Assembly (NCBI GenBank): GCA_016285345.1 | Contig: JAEEQN010000026.1 | Location: 1-44,036, forward strand | Source of the DNA: Victivallales bacterium | GTDB taxonomy: Bacteria > Verrucomicrobiota > Lentisphaeria > Victivallales > UBA1829 | Reading direction: 5' to 3' | Length of the DNA stretch: 44,036 nucleotides | Part shown: in pieces, positions 1 to 7,896 of the stretch | Position numbering within the stretch: the stretch's first letter is position 1 | Layout of the letters: each line of letters starts with the position of its first letter | Position numbers and translations under genes: made by a program | The notes under the pieces: generated by a model | Told to the model about the DNA's origin: nothing | Database searches by the model: none | Seen by the model: the letters and a program-made list of their open reading frames with translations, nothing else

Positions 1-699
1 CTTGACGAGTTTTTCGGCTTCCTTGTCGGTGACGGCGTCGATGAACTTCAGGACGTCCGGCACGGCATAGCCGTTGCAGGAGTAGCCGAACTGGATCTGG
101 GCGGAGACCTTGTTGCCTTCGGTCACGGCCACTTCGCGCATATTGTCGCCGATGCGGGCGACCTTCATGGTCTGGGAGTCGGCCCATGCGGCGGCCACGC
201 GCGCCCACACGCCGATCTCATGCTGGACGACGGGGTCGGCGTAGTAGCCGTTGACGACCTTGCGGTTCAGGCCGAGGCGGGTGCAGATGAAGCCGAACTC
301 GCGGTCGCCGTGCGCGGCCTGGTTCAGGTTCATGAAGTCCATGTCAATCGTGGTCCACGGAATGTCGCGGTTGCCCTGGGTGTTCAGGTGGAGCATGGGC
401 TTGTTGAGGATCTTGAGGCCGTTGATCCACATCTTGGCGGGGGAGAAGGTGTGCATCCAGCAGATGACGCCGATGCACGTCCTGTCGGCGTTCGCTTCCT
501 GAATGGCGGCGACGACTTCCTCGTTGAGCTTCACGGTGGGAACCCACTCGATCTTGATGGGGATCTCTTTGGAAGCGTTCAGCGCCTTGACGACTTTTTT
601 CGCGTTGTCGGCGACCTGCTTCAGGGTTTCCGGACCGTAGAGGTGCTGGCTGCCGGTGATGAACCGGATCGTGTACTTGGAGAAATCAATTTTGGCCAT
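1..699 (-). CDS. araA: L-arabinose isomerase, N-terminal 233 codons (cut by window edge)
   Basis: Interconverts L-arabinose and L-ribulose, the first step of L-arabinose catabolism, in the cytoplasm; the family uses Mn2+. The reading frame starts at the ATG at 699 and stays open to base 1, so the C-terminal half lies outside the window. The N-terminus has the family pattern FITGSQHLYG, followed by ICWMHTFSPAKMWI, HLNTQGNRDIPW and the very typical TIDMDFMNLNQAAHGDREFG. The start codon lies inside the end of araD (14-base overlap) and is preceded by GGAAAGGA, which suggests translational coupling. Third gene of an araB-araD-araA operon. Identity is very secure; only the length is unknown. Confidence 0.96.
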   Translation of the reverse strand, partial: MAKIDFSKYTIRFITGSQHLYGPETLKQVADNAKKVVKALNASKEIPIKIEWVPTVKLNEEVVAAIQEANADRTCIGVICWMHTFSPAKMWINGLKILNKPMLHLNTQGNRDIPWTTIDMDFMNLNQAAHGDREFGFICTRLGLNRKVVNGYYADPVVQHEIGVWARVAAAWADSQTMKVARIGDNMREVAVTEGNKVSAQIQFGYSCNGYAVPDVLKFIDAVTDKEAEKLVK

Positions 700-1384
700 A
701 ATAGGCATCCTTTCCGTGTTTACGGTTGTAATGTTTCTGGATCAGAGAATCTTTCAGACGCGGGACCTTGGGGTTCACGAGCTCCGTGATGTACGCCATC
801 TTGCAGAGTTCTTCGAGGACGCGGGCGTGATAGACGGCCTTTGCGGCAGTCGCGCCCCAGGTGAAGGGACCGTGGCCGGCGACGAGCGCCATGGGGATTT
901 CGGAGGCTTTCAGCTTGTGCTTCTTGAAGCAGTCGATGATCTGAAGGCCGGTCTCAGTCTCGTAGTCGTTGCGGATACGGTCGTCGGCCATGAATTCCGT
1001 GCAGGGGATGTCGGCGGCGAGGTGGTCCGCATGGGTCGTGCCGTACAGGGGCACGGCGCGGGCGGCCTGCGCCCAGGCCACGGCGAACGTGGAGTGGGTG
1101 TGGACGATGCCGCCGACGGACGGGAACGCCTTGTACAGTTCGACGTGGGTGTTGGTGTCGCTGGAGGGACGGAGCTTGCCGTCGACGATCCTGCCGTCGA
1201 GGCCGACGATCACGATGTCTTCTGGCGTGAGCTTGTCGTAGTCGACGCCGGAGGGCTTGATGGCGAAAACGCCTTTCTTGCGGTCGATGCAGCTGACGTT
1301 GCCGAACGTGTAGATGACGAGGCCGAGCTTCGGGAGCTCCATGTTGGCCTCATAGCACTCTTTGCGAAGGGATGCGAATTTCAT
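686..1384 (-). CDS. araD: L-ribulose-5-phosphate 4-epimerase
   Basis: Converts L-ribulose 5-phosphate to D-xylulose 5-phosphate, feeding the pentose phosphate pathway. 232 aa, against 231 in the E. coli enzyme, and the key positions fall at the same numbers: Asp76, the zinc-binding His95 and His97 in the HTHS motif, His171 in AGHGPFTWG, the catalytic Asp120 and Tyr229 near the C-terminus. It belongs to the class II aldolase family. The start is 3 bases after the araB stop, with GGAAGGA upstream; the 3' end overlaps the araA start by 14 bases. Second gene of the ara operon. Confidence 0.96.
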   Translation of the reverse strand: MKFASLRKECYEANMELPKLGLVIYTFGNVSCIDRKKGVFAIKPSGVDYDKLTPEDIVIVGLDGRIVDGKLRPSSDTNTHVELYKAFPSVGGIVHTHSTFAVAWAQAARAVPLYGTTHADHLAADIPCTEFMADDRIRNDYETETGLQIIDCFKKHKLKASEIPMALVAGHGPFTWGATAAKAVYHARVLEELCKMAYITELVNPKVPRLKDSLIQKHYNRKHGKDAYYGQN

Positions 1385-1387
1385 GGA

Positions 1388-2974
1388 TCAGAGTCCTTCC
1401 TTCTCCATCGAGCGGCCGAAACGGAGGTAACGCTGATAGAGTTCTTCGTACAGCTGGACGACTTCCTTGTTCGGCGTGTATTCCGCGTCGAATCCGGCGC
1501 CCATCTTCTCCATGGCGTCTTCCACGCGGGCGTAGTGTCCGGCGGCGACCGCGCCGAACATGGCGCTGCCGAGCGCGCAGGTCTGGTCGCAGGCGGCGAT
1601 CTTGATCGGGAGGTTGAAGACGTCGGCGCACATCTGCATGATGAACGGGGACTTGCGGCTGATGCCGCCGGTCATGATGACGTTGCGGATCGGAATGCTC
1701 TGCGCCTTGAAGTGGTCGATGATGGCGCGTGCGCCGTAGACGGTGCTTTCGGCGAGGGCTCGGTAGACCATCGGGGCGGTCGTGCCGAGGTTGAGGCCGC
1801 AGATCGCGCCGGTGAGCTTCTGGTTGGCGTTCGGGGTGCGGCGGCCGTTGAACCAGTCGAGCGCGAGGACGCCGGTGGTGCCGACCGGGATGGTGGCGGC
1901 TTCCTTCTCAAGCACGGCGATCTTGATGTCGCCGGCATAGGAGAGGAGGCGCTTGAACCAGGCGTAGACGTCGCCGAACGCGGACTGGCCGGCTTCGAGG
2001 CCGATCATGCCGGGGATCACGGAGCCGTCCACCTGGCCGCAGATGCCGGGGATGCAGCTGTTGACCTGGGGCGCCACGAGGATGTCGCAGGTGCTGGTGC
2101 CGCAGACCTTGACCAGATCATAGGCGTGGATCTGTGCGCCGACCGCGCCGAAGTGGCAGTCGAACGCGCCCGCGGCGACCACGACGTTCGTGGTGAGGCC
2201 GAGGCGGTCCGCCCACTTCTGGGAGAGCTTGCCCGCGGGCTTGTCGCCGGTCACGGTGTCCTTGAACAGGCGGTCGCGGAGGCCGGCGAGCATGGGATCG
2301 AGTCCGGCGAAGAATTCCTCAGGCGGAAGTCCGCCCCAGCTCTCATGCCACATGGCCTTGTGTCCGGCGGCGCAGCGGCTGCGCGCCATCTTGAGCGGGT
2401 CGATGTTGCCGGTGAGCTCGGCCGGGATCCAGTCGCAGTGCTCCACCCAGCTGAACGCCGCCTTGCGGACGGATTCGCTCATGCGGAGGGTGTGCAGGAT
2501 CTTCGCGAAGAACCATTCGCTGGAGTAGATGCCGCCCTCGTACATGGTGTAGTCGGTGCCGCCGTGCGATTTGGCGTAGGCGTTGATCTCGTCCGCCTCG
2601 AAAATGGCGGTATGGTCCTTCCAGAGGATGAACATGGCGTTCGGGTCGTCGGCGAACTCCGGCAGCATGGACAGCGGAATGCCTTCCTTGTTCACGGCGC
2701 ACGGGGTGGATCCGGTGGTGTCGACGCCGATGCCGATCACGCGTTCCTTCTCAATGCCCTGCATGACGCCCTTGACGACGACTTCGAGGCTTTCGAGGTA
2801 GTCCAGCGGGTGCTGGCGGAACTGGTTGTTCGGAGCGTCGCAATATTTGCCTTCGCTCCAGCGGGGGTAGTTCTGGACGCAGGAGGCGAGGATCTCGCCG
2901 TTTTCCACGTCGACCAGCACGGCTCTTACGCTGTCGGAACCGAAATCGAGTCCGATCGTCAGTTGACTGCTCAT
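1388..2974 (-). CDS. araB: Ribulokinase (FGGY carbohydrate kinase family)
   Basis: Phosphorylates L-ribulose with ATP to L-ribulose 5-phosphate. 528 aa, slightly shorter than E. coli AraB (566). The N-terminal phosphate-binding motif GLDFGSDSVRAVLVD, the WSEGKYCDAP segment, VCGTSTCDILVAP, the GAFDCHFGAVG segment with the expected catalytic Asp, and the C-terminal MTGGISRKSPFIMQM adenosine motif are all visible. The start ATG at 2974 follows AAGGAG at good spacing. First gene of araB-araD-araA. No araC or GntR-type regulator gene lies in the window, so control probably acts through the long leader or an unlinked regulator. Confidence 0.95.
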   Translation of the reverse strand: MSSQLTIGLDFGSDSVRAVLVDVENGEILASCVQNYPRWSEGKYCDAPNNQFRQHPLDYLESLEVVVKGVMQGIEKERVIGIGVDTTGSTPCAVNKEGIPLSMLPEFADDPNAMFILWKDHTAIFEADEINAYAKSHGGTDYTMYEGGIYSSEWFFAKILHTLRMSESVRKAAFSWVEHCDWIPAELTGNIDPLKMARSRCAAGHKAMWHESWGGLPPEEFFAGLDPMLAGLRDRLFKDTVTGDKPAGKLSQKWADRLGLTTNVVVAAGAFDCHFGAVGAQIHAYDLVKVCGTSTCDILVAPQVNSCIPGICGQVDGSVIPGMIGLEAGQSAFGDVYAWFKRLLSYAGDIKIAVLEKEAATIPVGTTGVLALDWFNGRRTPNANQKLTGAICGLNLGTTAPMVYRALAESTVYGARAIIDHFKAQSIPIRNVIMTGGISRKSPFIMQMCADVFNLPIKIAACDQTCALGSAMFGAVAAGHYARVEDAMEKMGAGFDAEYTPNKEVVQLYEELYQRYLRFGRSMEKEGL

Positions 2975-3324
2975 GGTTTTCTCCTTCGTAGGATGTTTTG
3001 ATGTATGGTGAATCTTAGATTGGGTTGCTGTTCAAATGAGGTGTAGATTGAACGGAAGGACGAAGCACGGAGAGGGAAGACTCCATACGGTTTTCCGCGG
3101 AATGAGGCGCTATGGAATCCAGCTCATCCGGCTCAAGTCCGGCACGGTATCCGTTCCGTGCTTCATTTTCCTTCGCCGGAAACTTGCGCAAAGACGCGGC
3201 TAGTCCTCCGCCCGAGGCGATGCGCGCGGTTCGCGCATTGAGAGGCAGAACTGAACTCAAATCTGTGCTTGTTTTCCCGGTCATAAGCCCGTCTTTATTC
3301 CGTTCATAAATTATTACGTTGTGA
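2975..3324 (-). promoter_or_regulatory. Long structured leader of the ara operon
   Basis: About 340 bases lie between the predicted transcription start and araB. Read on the minus strand, two 9-bp stems nest: GAAGCACGG (3164-3156) with CCGTGCTTC (3070-3062), enclosing GATTCCATA (3119-3111) with TATGGAGTC (3087-3079). The first arm can alternatively pair through GCACGG with CCGTGC at 3147-3142, so two folds exclude each other. The 11-mer GCGCAAGTTTC (3189-3179) is shared with the intergenic hairpin family near 13.8 and 22 kb. A short frame (3284 to 3015) is open through the region but resembles no family I know. Structures are read by eye, not computed. Confidence 0.45.
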
Positions 3325-3353
3325 ACTATACCACGAAATCCGCATAAAATCAA
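3325..3353 (-). promoter_or_regulatory. Promoter of the ara operon
   Basis: Minus strand: TTGATT (3353-3348), 17-bp spacer, TATAGT (3330-3325). A near-consensus sigma70-type promoter, diverging from the promoter at 3439-3466. Confidence 0.65.
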
Positions 3354-3438
3354 CCGGAAAACGTGTTTTTTTATCTCTTTTTTTAAATGGAGCCTTCATC
3401 CCGGACAACTTCAAAGCAGGAGAAACACCGTCCCCCGC

Positions 3439-3466
3439 TTGAAAAACCGCCGCCAGGTTTTATATT
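3439..3466 (+). promoter_or_regulatory. Promoter of the LplT-like transporter
   Basis: TTGAAA (3439-3444), 16-bp spacer, TATATT (3461-3466), about 40 bases before the start codon at 3506. Confidence 0.55.
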
Positions 3467-3505
3467 ATATCCGTCAAATTCCCTCTCAACCCCGATTCCA
3501 TCGAC

Positions 3506-4789
3506 ATGTTTTTTTCCCGCAGATTCTTCCCGTTTTTTCTTACGTTCTTCTTCGGCGCATTCAACGACAATCTGTTCCGCAACGCGCTGGTCATCATGAT
3601 CTCCTACCAGTCCGGCTACTCGTCCGGTACGGCGAACGCCCTGTCTTTCACGGCCATGGCGCTCCTCATGCTCCCGTATTTCCCGTTCTCCGCCACCGCG
3701 GGCCAGCTCGCCGACAAGTTCCCGCGCCACAAGCTCTTCCGCGCCTGCAAGATCATGGAATTCGTGCTCATGGTCCCGGTCTTTTTCATTTTCATCCGCG
3801 GCAGCGTCTGGCCTCTCCTCATACTCCTGTTCTTCATGGGCACGCAGTCCGCGCTGTTCAGCCCGCTCAAATACGCCTACATCCCGCAGATGCTGGAGAA
3901 ACACGAACTTCTGCGCGGCAACGCGTATGTGAACGCGGGGACCTACGTGGCGGTCATCTTCGGCGCGGTCCTCGGAAACTACCTCATCACGGTTCCGCAC
4001 GGCGGACTCGTGACCGGCGCGGTCATCCTGTTCATGGCGGCCCTCGGGCTCTGCGGAGCGTTCCTCATCCCGGAAATGAAGCCGGAATCGCCCTCGCTGC
4101 GCATTGACCCGAACCTGATCCGCGCCTCGTGGGACGTCCTGCGGGCGGTGTTCCGGGACCGCGTCCTGACGCACTGCGTACTCGGGCTTTCGACGTTCTG
4201 GATGACGGCTGCGCTGTACGTGTCGCTGCTAGCGGGATTCTGCAAGGACGTGCTGAACGCCATGTCGCACCTCGTCCCGGTCCTCTACCTGCTCTTCTCG
4301 GCGGGCGTCGCGATCGGGTCCGTGCTGTGCCAGACCGCGGGACGCCGCCGCCCCGTGATGCCGCTCGTCTCGCCCGCGCTTGTCCTCATGGCGTTCTTCA
4401 CGATTGATCTGTTTTTCGCGGCGCGTTCGTGGTCGCACGCTCCGGGCGATCCCGAAACGCTCTTCTCCATCGGCGAACTGCTCAAATTCTCCGCGTCCTG
4501 GCGGATCGCCGCCGACCTGGTCCTGCTTGCGGCATGCGGCGGGTTCTACTCCGTCCCGCTGAACGCCCTGCTCCAGCACAAAGCCGACCCGAAGGAGGTC
4601 GCGCGCGCCGTTGCTGCGAACAACATCGTGAACTCGTTCGCGATCGCGATCGGAACGGTCGTGACGGCGCAGCTCATGGCGCACGGTCTGCTCTCCACGG
4701 TCGGCGTGCTCGCGCTCGTCGCCGGAGTCAATTTCCTGACGGCGCTGTATCTGCTCCCGATCCGCACGGAACGCCTCCCGCGCAAATAA
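3506..4789 (+). CDS. MFS transporter, lysophospholipid transporter (LplT)-like
   Basis: 427-aa integral inner-membrane protein with about 12 hydrophobic segments. The N-terminus FFGAFNDNLFRNALVIMISY and the segment from about residue 115 to 155 (FSPLKYAYIPQM..., then GNAYVNAGTYVAVIFGAVLG) match LplT and the MFS half of LplT-Aas fusions, which flip lysophospholipids inward for re-acylation. No acyltransferase domain is fused or adjacent here, so the substrate is inferred. Single-gene transcription unit with its own promoter; the ATG at 3506 lacks a strong Shine-Dalgarno. Its stop codon abuts the terminator shared with the converging yihY. Confidence 0.8.
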   Translation: MFFSRRFFPFFLTFFFGAFNDNLFRNALVIMISYQSGYSSGTANALSFTAMALLMLPYFPFSATAGQLADKFPRHKLFRACKIMEFVLMVPVFFIFIRGSVWPLLILLFFMGTQSALFSPLKYAYIPQMLEKHELLRGNAYVNAGTYVAVIFGAVLGNYLITVPHGGLVTGAVILFMAALGLCGAFLIPEMKPESPSLRIDPNLIRASWDVLRAVFRDRVLTHCVLGLSTFWMTAALYVSLLAGFCKDVLNAMSHLVPVLYLLFSAGVAIGSVLCQTAGRRRPVMPLVSPALVLMAFFTIDLFFAARSWSHAPGDPETLFSIGELLKFSASWRIAADLVLLAACGGFYSVPLNALLQHKADPKEVARAVAANNIVNSFAIAIGTVVTAQLMAHGLLSTVGVLALVAGVNFLTALYLLPIRTERLPRK

Positions 4790-4813
4790 AAAATCCCCTC
4801 CGGAAAGAGGGGA
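4786..4813 (-). terminator. Intrinsic terminator of the glgC-yihY operon
   Basis: Hairpin CCCCTC (4795-4800), loop CGGAAA, GAGGGG (4807-4812). On the minus strand it is followed by ATTTTTTATTT, a classic T-tract, 34 bases beyond the yihY stop. On the plus strand the hairpin may also stop the MFS transcript, but the T-tract there is poor. Confidence 0.75.
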
Positions 4814-4846
4814 CATGTGTCTTTCAAATAAATGGAGATGGGCGCG

Positions 4847-6301
4847 TCAGGCTTTCGCAGCGGCCTTTTCCGCTTCCAGCTGCGCTTCCGGCGTGAAGGT
4901 CACGAGCGGAGCGTTCGCGGAATTCTTTTCCGCCGACGACCAGAGATCGGCAAGGAGTTTTTCGGCTTCGGCGGCGTTCTCGGACCGGAAGCCGCTGTCG
5001 CCGATGTTGGAGAGACGTTCCAGGATGGTCGTCGGGATGAAGTCTCCGAGCGGGACCTTGGTCATGAAGGCGTCGTCGCGGCGGCGGTCGAACGTGACCT
5101 CGATCACAAGTCCGGCTGTGATCAGGTCGTTCAGCACGGCGCGCGCGATGCGGATCGGGATTTCAAGTTTGGCGGAGATATCCGTGATGGTCACGGCGCC
5201 GGTCCGGTTGTTGAACGCGTCGCCGAGGAGCTTCATGATGCGGAGGGCGCAGATGGAACGGTAGTGCATGCAGAGGGGCTGGTCGCCCGGGTAGTATTCG
5301 TAGTAGTTGACGTTCTGGACGGCGAACGAGAACTGCGCGCCGAGGAGGATCACGGTCCAGGTAGCCTGAAGCCAGAGGAGGAAGAACGGCAGCGCGGCAA
5401 AGCTTCCGTAAACCTTGTTGTAGCTCGTCAGGATCGTCTGCAGGAACATGTAGATGTACTGGGTGACGATGAGGAGCGTGCCGGTCAGGATTGCGCCCGC
5501 GAGGGCGGCTTTCGGCTTCACGCGGGTGTTCGGGATGAAGAGGTAGAGGAAGAAGAACATGACCCAGGAAAGCACGACCGGGAAGACGTAGCGGATGGCG
5601 TCCAGCAGATAGCTCTTTCCGGGCAGCCACGAGACGCCCTCGATGCTGGCCATGCCGAAGGTATTGAGTCCGAGGAGAAGCACCGCGAAGACGGGGCAGA
5701 GGAGCAGCAGCGTGATGTAGTCGCTGAGCTTGCGGAGCACGGAACGCCCCTGTTTGATGCCCCAGATGTCGTTGAACGAGTTCTCAATATTGGCCAGCAG
5801 TTTCAGCGCCGTGAAGAACAGCATGCCGACGCCGATGCCCGTAATGACGCCGCCCGCGGCGACCTTGAGCGTGGTGTCCGCAAAGTTCAGGATCCATTCG
5901 GCGACTTCCTCCTGCCCGACAAAGCTCTCGACGAGCTTTTCGCGGAGCATTTCCTCGAAGTTGAAGCCGCGCGCGATGCCAAGGAGAAGCGCGACGAGCG
6001 GGACGACCGACATCAGAGTGAGGAAGGTCAGCGAGGAGGCCCGCAGTGCGCATTTGTTCTTGATGAAGTTCTTGCCGGTCAGCAGGAGGACGCGTTCGAT
6101 GGCAAGCGGGAAGGCTTTGCTCTTCGGCAGGTCGGCCGTGCGGACGTTCCAGACTTTCTGTTCGATCTGTTTCAGCGGGGCGGCGGCTTCTTCCTTGTCC
6201 GGCTGTTCCGCGACGTTCAAAGCGGACTTCGTGGCGGAGGGATTGTCCGTGCGGACATCGGCGGCCGTCTGTTCAGGTTCTTTTTTGGAGGCAGGTTTCA
6301 T
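4847..6301 (-). CDS. YihY/BrkB family inner-membrane protein with C-terminal winged-helix-like tail
   Basis: 484 aa. Residues about 1-65 are a charged cytoplasmic extension. About 75-345 is the YihY/UPF0761 membrane region with six hydrophobic segments, including FLTLMSVVPLVALLLGIARG, GVGMLFFTALKLLANIENSFNDIWG and the typical YNKVYGSFAALPFFLLWL. About 365-430 looks like a winged-helix segment (ITDISAKLEIPIRIARAVLNDL). The family was once called ribonuclease BN, but that activity belongs to another protein; its true role is uncertain. Last gene of the glgC operon, 39 bases after the permease, with GGAGATC before the ATG. Confidence 0.85.
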   Translation of the reverse strand: MKPASKKEPEQTAADVRTDNPSATKSALNVAEQPDKEEAAAPLKQIEQKVWNVRTADLPKSKAFPLAIERVLLLTGKNFIKNKCALRASSLTFLTLMSVVPLVALLLGIARGFNFEEMLREKLVESFVGQEEVAEWILNFADTTLKVAAGGVITGIGVGMLFFTALKLLANIENSFNDIWGIKQGRSVLRKLSDYITLLLLCPVFAVLLLGLNTFGMASIEGVSWLPGKSYLLDAIRYVFPVVLSWVMFFFLYLFIPNTRVKPKAALAGAILTGTLLIVTQYIYMFLQTILTSYNKVYGSFAALPFFLLWLQATWTVILLGAQFSFAVQNVNYYEYYPGDQPLCMHYRSICALRIMKLLGDAFNNRTGAVTITDISAKLEIPIRIARAVLNDLITAGLVIEVTFDRRRDDAFMTKVPLGDFIPTTILERLSNIGDSGFRSENAAEAEKLLADLWSSAEKNSANAPLVTFTPEAQLEAEKAAAKA

Positions 6302-6340
6302 GTTTGATCTCCGTATGTGAGGGGGATGAAAAAAACGGGT

Positions 6341-7213
6341 TCAGCCCGCGACGGGTTCCTGTTCGGGGGAAGGACGTTCGGCGGGCGCCGTTTCCTCCGT
6401 TGGAACGGATTCCGGTTCGGGTGAATTGACGGGTGAGGACGGCCAGAGAAGCTTGACCGCGGAAACGATGACGATGATCTCGATGACGATCTCGAAGAAG
6501 CGCTGTGGAGCGCGTTTCACGAAGAGTACGCCCAGGGCCGCGCCGATCAGGATAAGCGGAAACATCGGAAGGACGGCGTACAGGACGGCTGACGAGACGC
6601 GCCCCTCGAAACAGAAAATCGGGAGCTTGGTCCAGTTCATGATCATGAAGAACCAGGCGCACGTGCCGACGTAGCGGGCCTTCGGCAACTTCATGCTCAG
6701 CAGATACAGTGCCATCACGGGCCCGGCGGCGTTCGCCACCTGCGTGGTGAATCCGGCGGCAAGCCCGACGACCGCGGAAAACGCCCAGTGGCTCGGGACG
6801 GGCGCGTGTTTGAAAAAAGCAACGCGGATGAGATGCACGGCGGCCAGGAGCAGGATGATCCAGCCGATCAGAATGCGGAGATGCTCCGGACGGTTCAGAT
6901 ACCGCAGCGTCACGAACCCGAGCGCAAGCCCGAGCATGGTATACGGGAGCAGACGGAGCACGATCTTCCAGTCGGCATTATGGCGGTAGTACGATACCGC
7001 GAAGATGTCGCCCGCGCAGATCATGAGCAGCATCACGCCGGTTGCGAAGCCGGGATTCAGCTCGAACGCCACCGCGAGCAGGATCACGGGGAGCATGCCG
7101 AGCCCGGGGATGCCGGACTTGTTCACGCCCACGAGCAGCGCGGAGGCGGCGAGGATGACCAGCTGGAACGCCGTCATACCGGGGAAACAGAATGCCATGA
7201 ACTCGGAGAGCAT
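6341..7213 (-). CDS. TauE/SafE (TSUP) family permease
   Basis: 290-aa inner-membrane protein with about eight hydrophobic segments. It has the TSUP pattern: the motif VGVNKSGIPGLGMLPV near residues 28-43 and the second half-repeat ending in AGFTTQVANAAGPVMALYLL. Family members move sulfite, sulfonates or other organosulfur anions; the substrate here is unknown. The last 35 residues are a Pro/Glu-rich tail. The start overlaps the preceding HD gene by one base (TAATG), a sign of translational coupling. Confidence 0.85.
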   Translation of the reverse strand: MLSEFMAFCFPGMTAFQLVILAASALLVGVNKSGIPGLGMLPVILLAVAFELNPGFATGVMLLMICAGDIFAVSYYRHNADWKIVLRLLPYTMLGLALGFVTLRYLNRPEHLRILIGWIILLLAAVHLIRVAFFKHAPVPSHWAFSAVVGLAAGFTTQVANAAGPVMALYLLSMKLPKARYVGTCAWFFMIMNWTKLPIFCFEGRVSSAVLYAVLPMFPLILIGAALGVLFVKRAPQRFFEIVIEIIVIVSAVKLLWPSSPVNSPEPESVPTEETAPAERPSPEQEPVAG

Positions 7214-7878
7214 TACCGGAGACCCTCCTGTTCCTCGTTCAGACGGTCGAAGAACGCCCGCATGAACGCCGCCCGGTCGGCGGCGAACCGCCGCGCGGAT
7301 CCGGTCAGCAGATGGTCCGGGAGACCGCGAAGCTTCACGAGATATTCGCGGTAGGCGGAATCCTGACTGGAATACGATTCGGAGGCGAGGGCGGCCTCTT
7401 CGGAATTGTGCAGGCAGGCCCCGATGCGTCCGGCGAAGTGGAACGCCCGCGCCACGCCGAACGCCCCGAGCGAATCAAGCTTGTCCGCGTCGTATACGAT
7501 GCAGGCTTCGAGCGTGGCGGGTTTGAGGTTGCCGCGGTAACGGTGCGTCCGCACGATCTCGGAAATGTGTTGCACGAACGCCGGGTCTTCACAGCCCTCC
7601 TCCTCAAGGATGCGGCGGGATTTCTCCGCGCCGAGCGCGGCATGGCAGAGCTTGCCGCCGGAGGCAAGTTCCTCCGGACGCGCGACGTCGTGGAGCAGCG
7701 CGCCGAAACGCACGGCTTCCCGGTCGCATCCGGATTCCTCCGCGGCAATCCGTTCGGCATTTTTCAGTACGCGGAGCGTATGGGCGAAGTCGTGGCAACC
7801 GGGCGCGTCGCCGAGTTCGCGGCGTACCCGATCGAATACACGGTCCCAGAGGCCGAGGGATGCCCCGGAAGAGTTCAC
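7213..7878 (-). CDS. HD-domain phosphohydrolase (YedJ-like)
   Basis: 221 aa. Visible metal-binding HD motifs: HDFAHTLRVLKNA (first His-Asp near residue 29), LLHDVARPE with the HD pair near 64, HRYRG near 113, and VYDADKLDSLGAFGVAR carrying the last Asp near 131. This matches small HD hydrolases of the YedJ/Metal-dependent HD group, usually acting on nucleotides or phosphate esters; the substrate cannot be told. Starts with GTG, 18 bases after glgC, and overlaps the permease start by one base. Confidence 0.8.
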   Translation of the reverse strand: MNSSGASLGLWDRVFDRVRRELGDAPGCHDFAHTLRVLKNAERIAAEESGCDREAVRFGALLHDVARPEELASGGKLCHAALGAEKSRRILEEEGCEDPAFVQHISEIVRTHRYRGNLKPATLEACIVYDADKLDSLGAFGVARAFHFAGRIGACLHNSEEAALASESYSSQDSAYREYLVKLRGLPDHLLTGSARRFAADRAAFMRAFFDRLNEEQEGLR

Positions 7879-7896
7879 GGCAAGTCTCGCGGGGTG

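Noticed and set aside
656..3001. 781-codon plus-strand open frame opposite araB and araD
   Set aside because: It is antisense to two secure enzymes; high GC at third codon positions keeps the opposite frame open. Its product is a low-complexity Asp/Glu/Val/Gly/Ala mix with no motif.
3015..3353. Minus-strand frame of up to 112 codons in the ara leader
   Set aside because: Its first codons overlap the -35/-10 of the ara promoter, later starts lack a good ribosome site, and the product resembles nothing; RNA structure explains the region better. Not fully excluded.
4832..6307. Long plus-strand frame opposite yihY; similar long frames at 7312-9324, 8960-10918, 11319-12983 and 14362-16281
   Set aside because: Same antisense effect over secure genes; products are rich in Arg, Glu, His and Asp without domain pattern or ribosome site.
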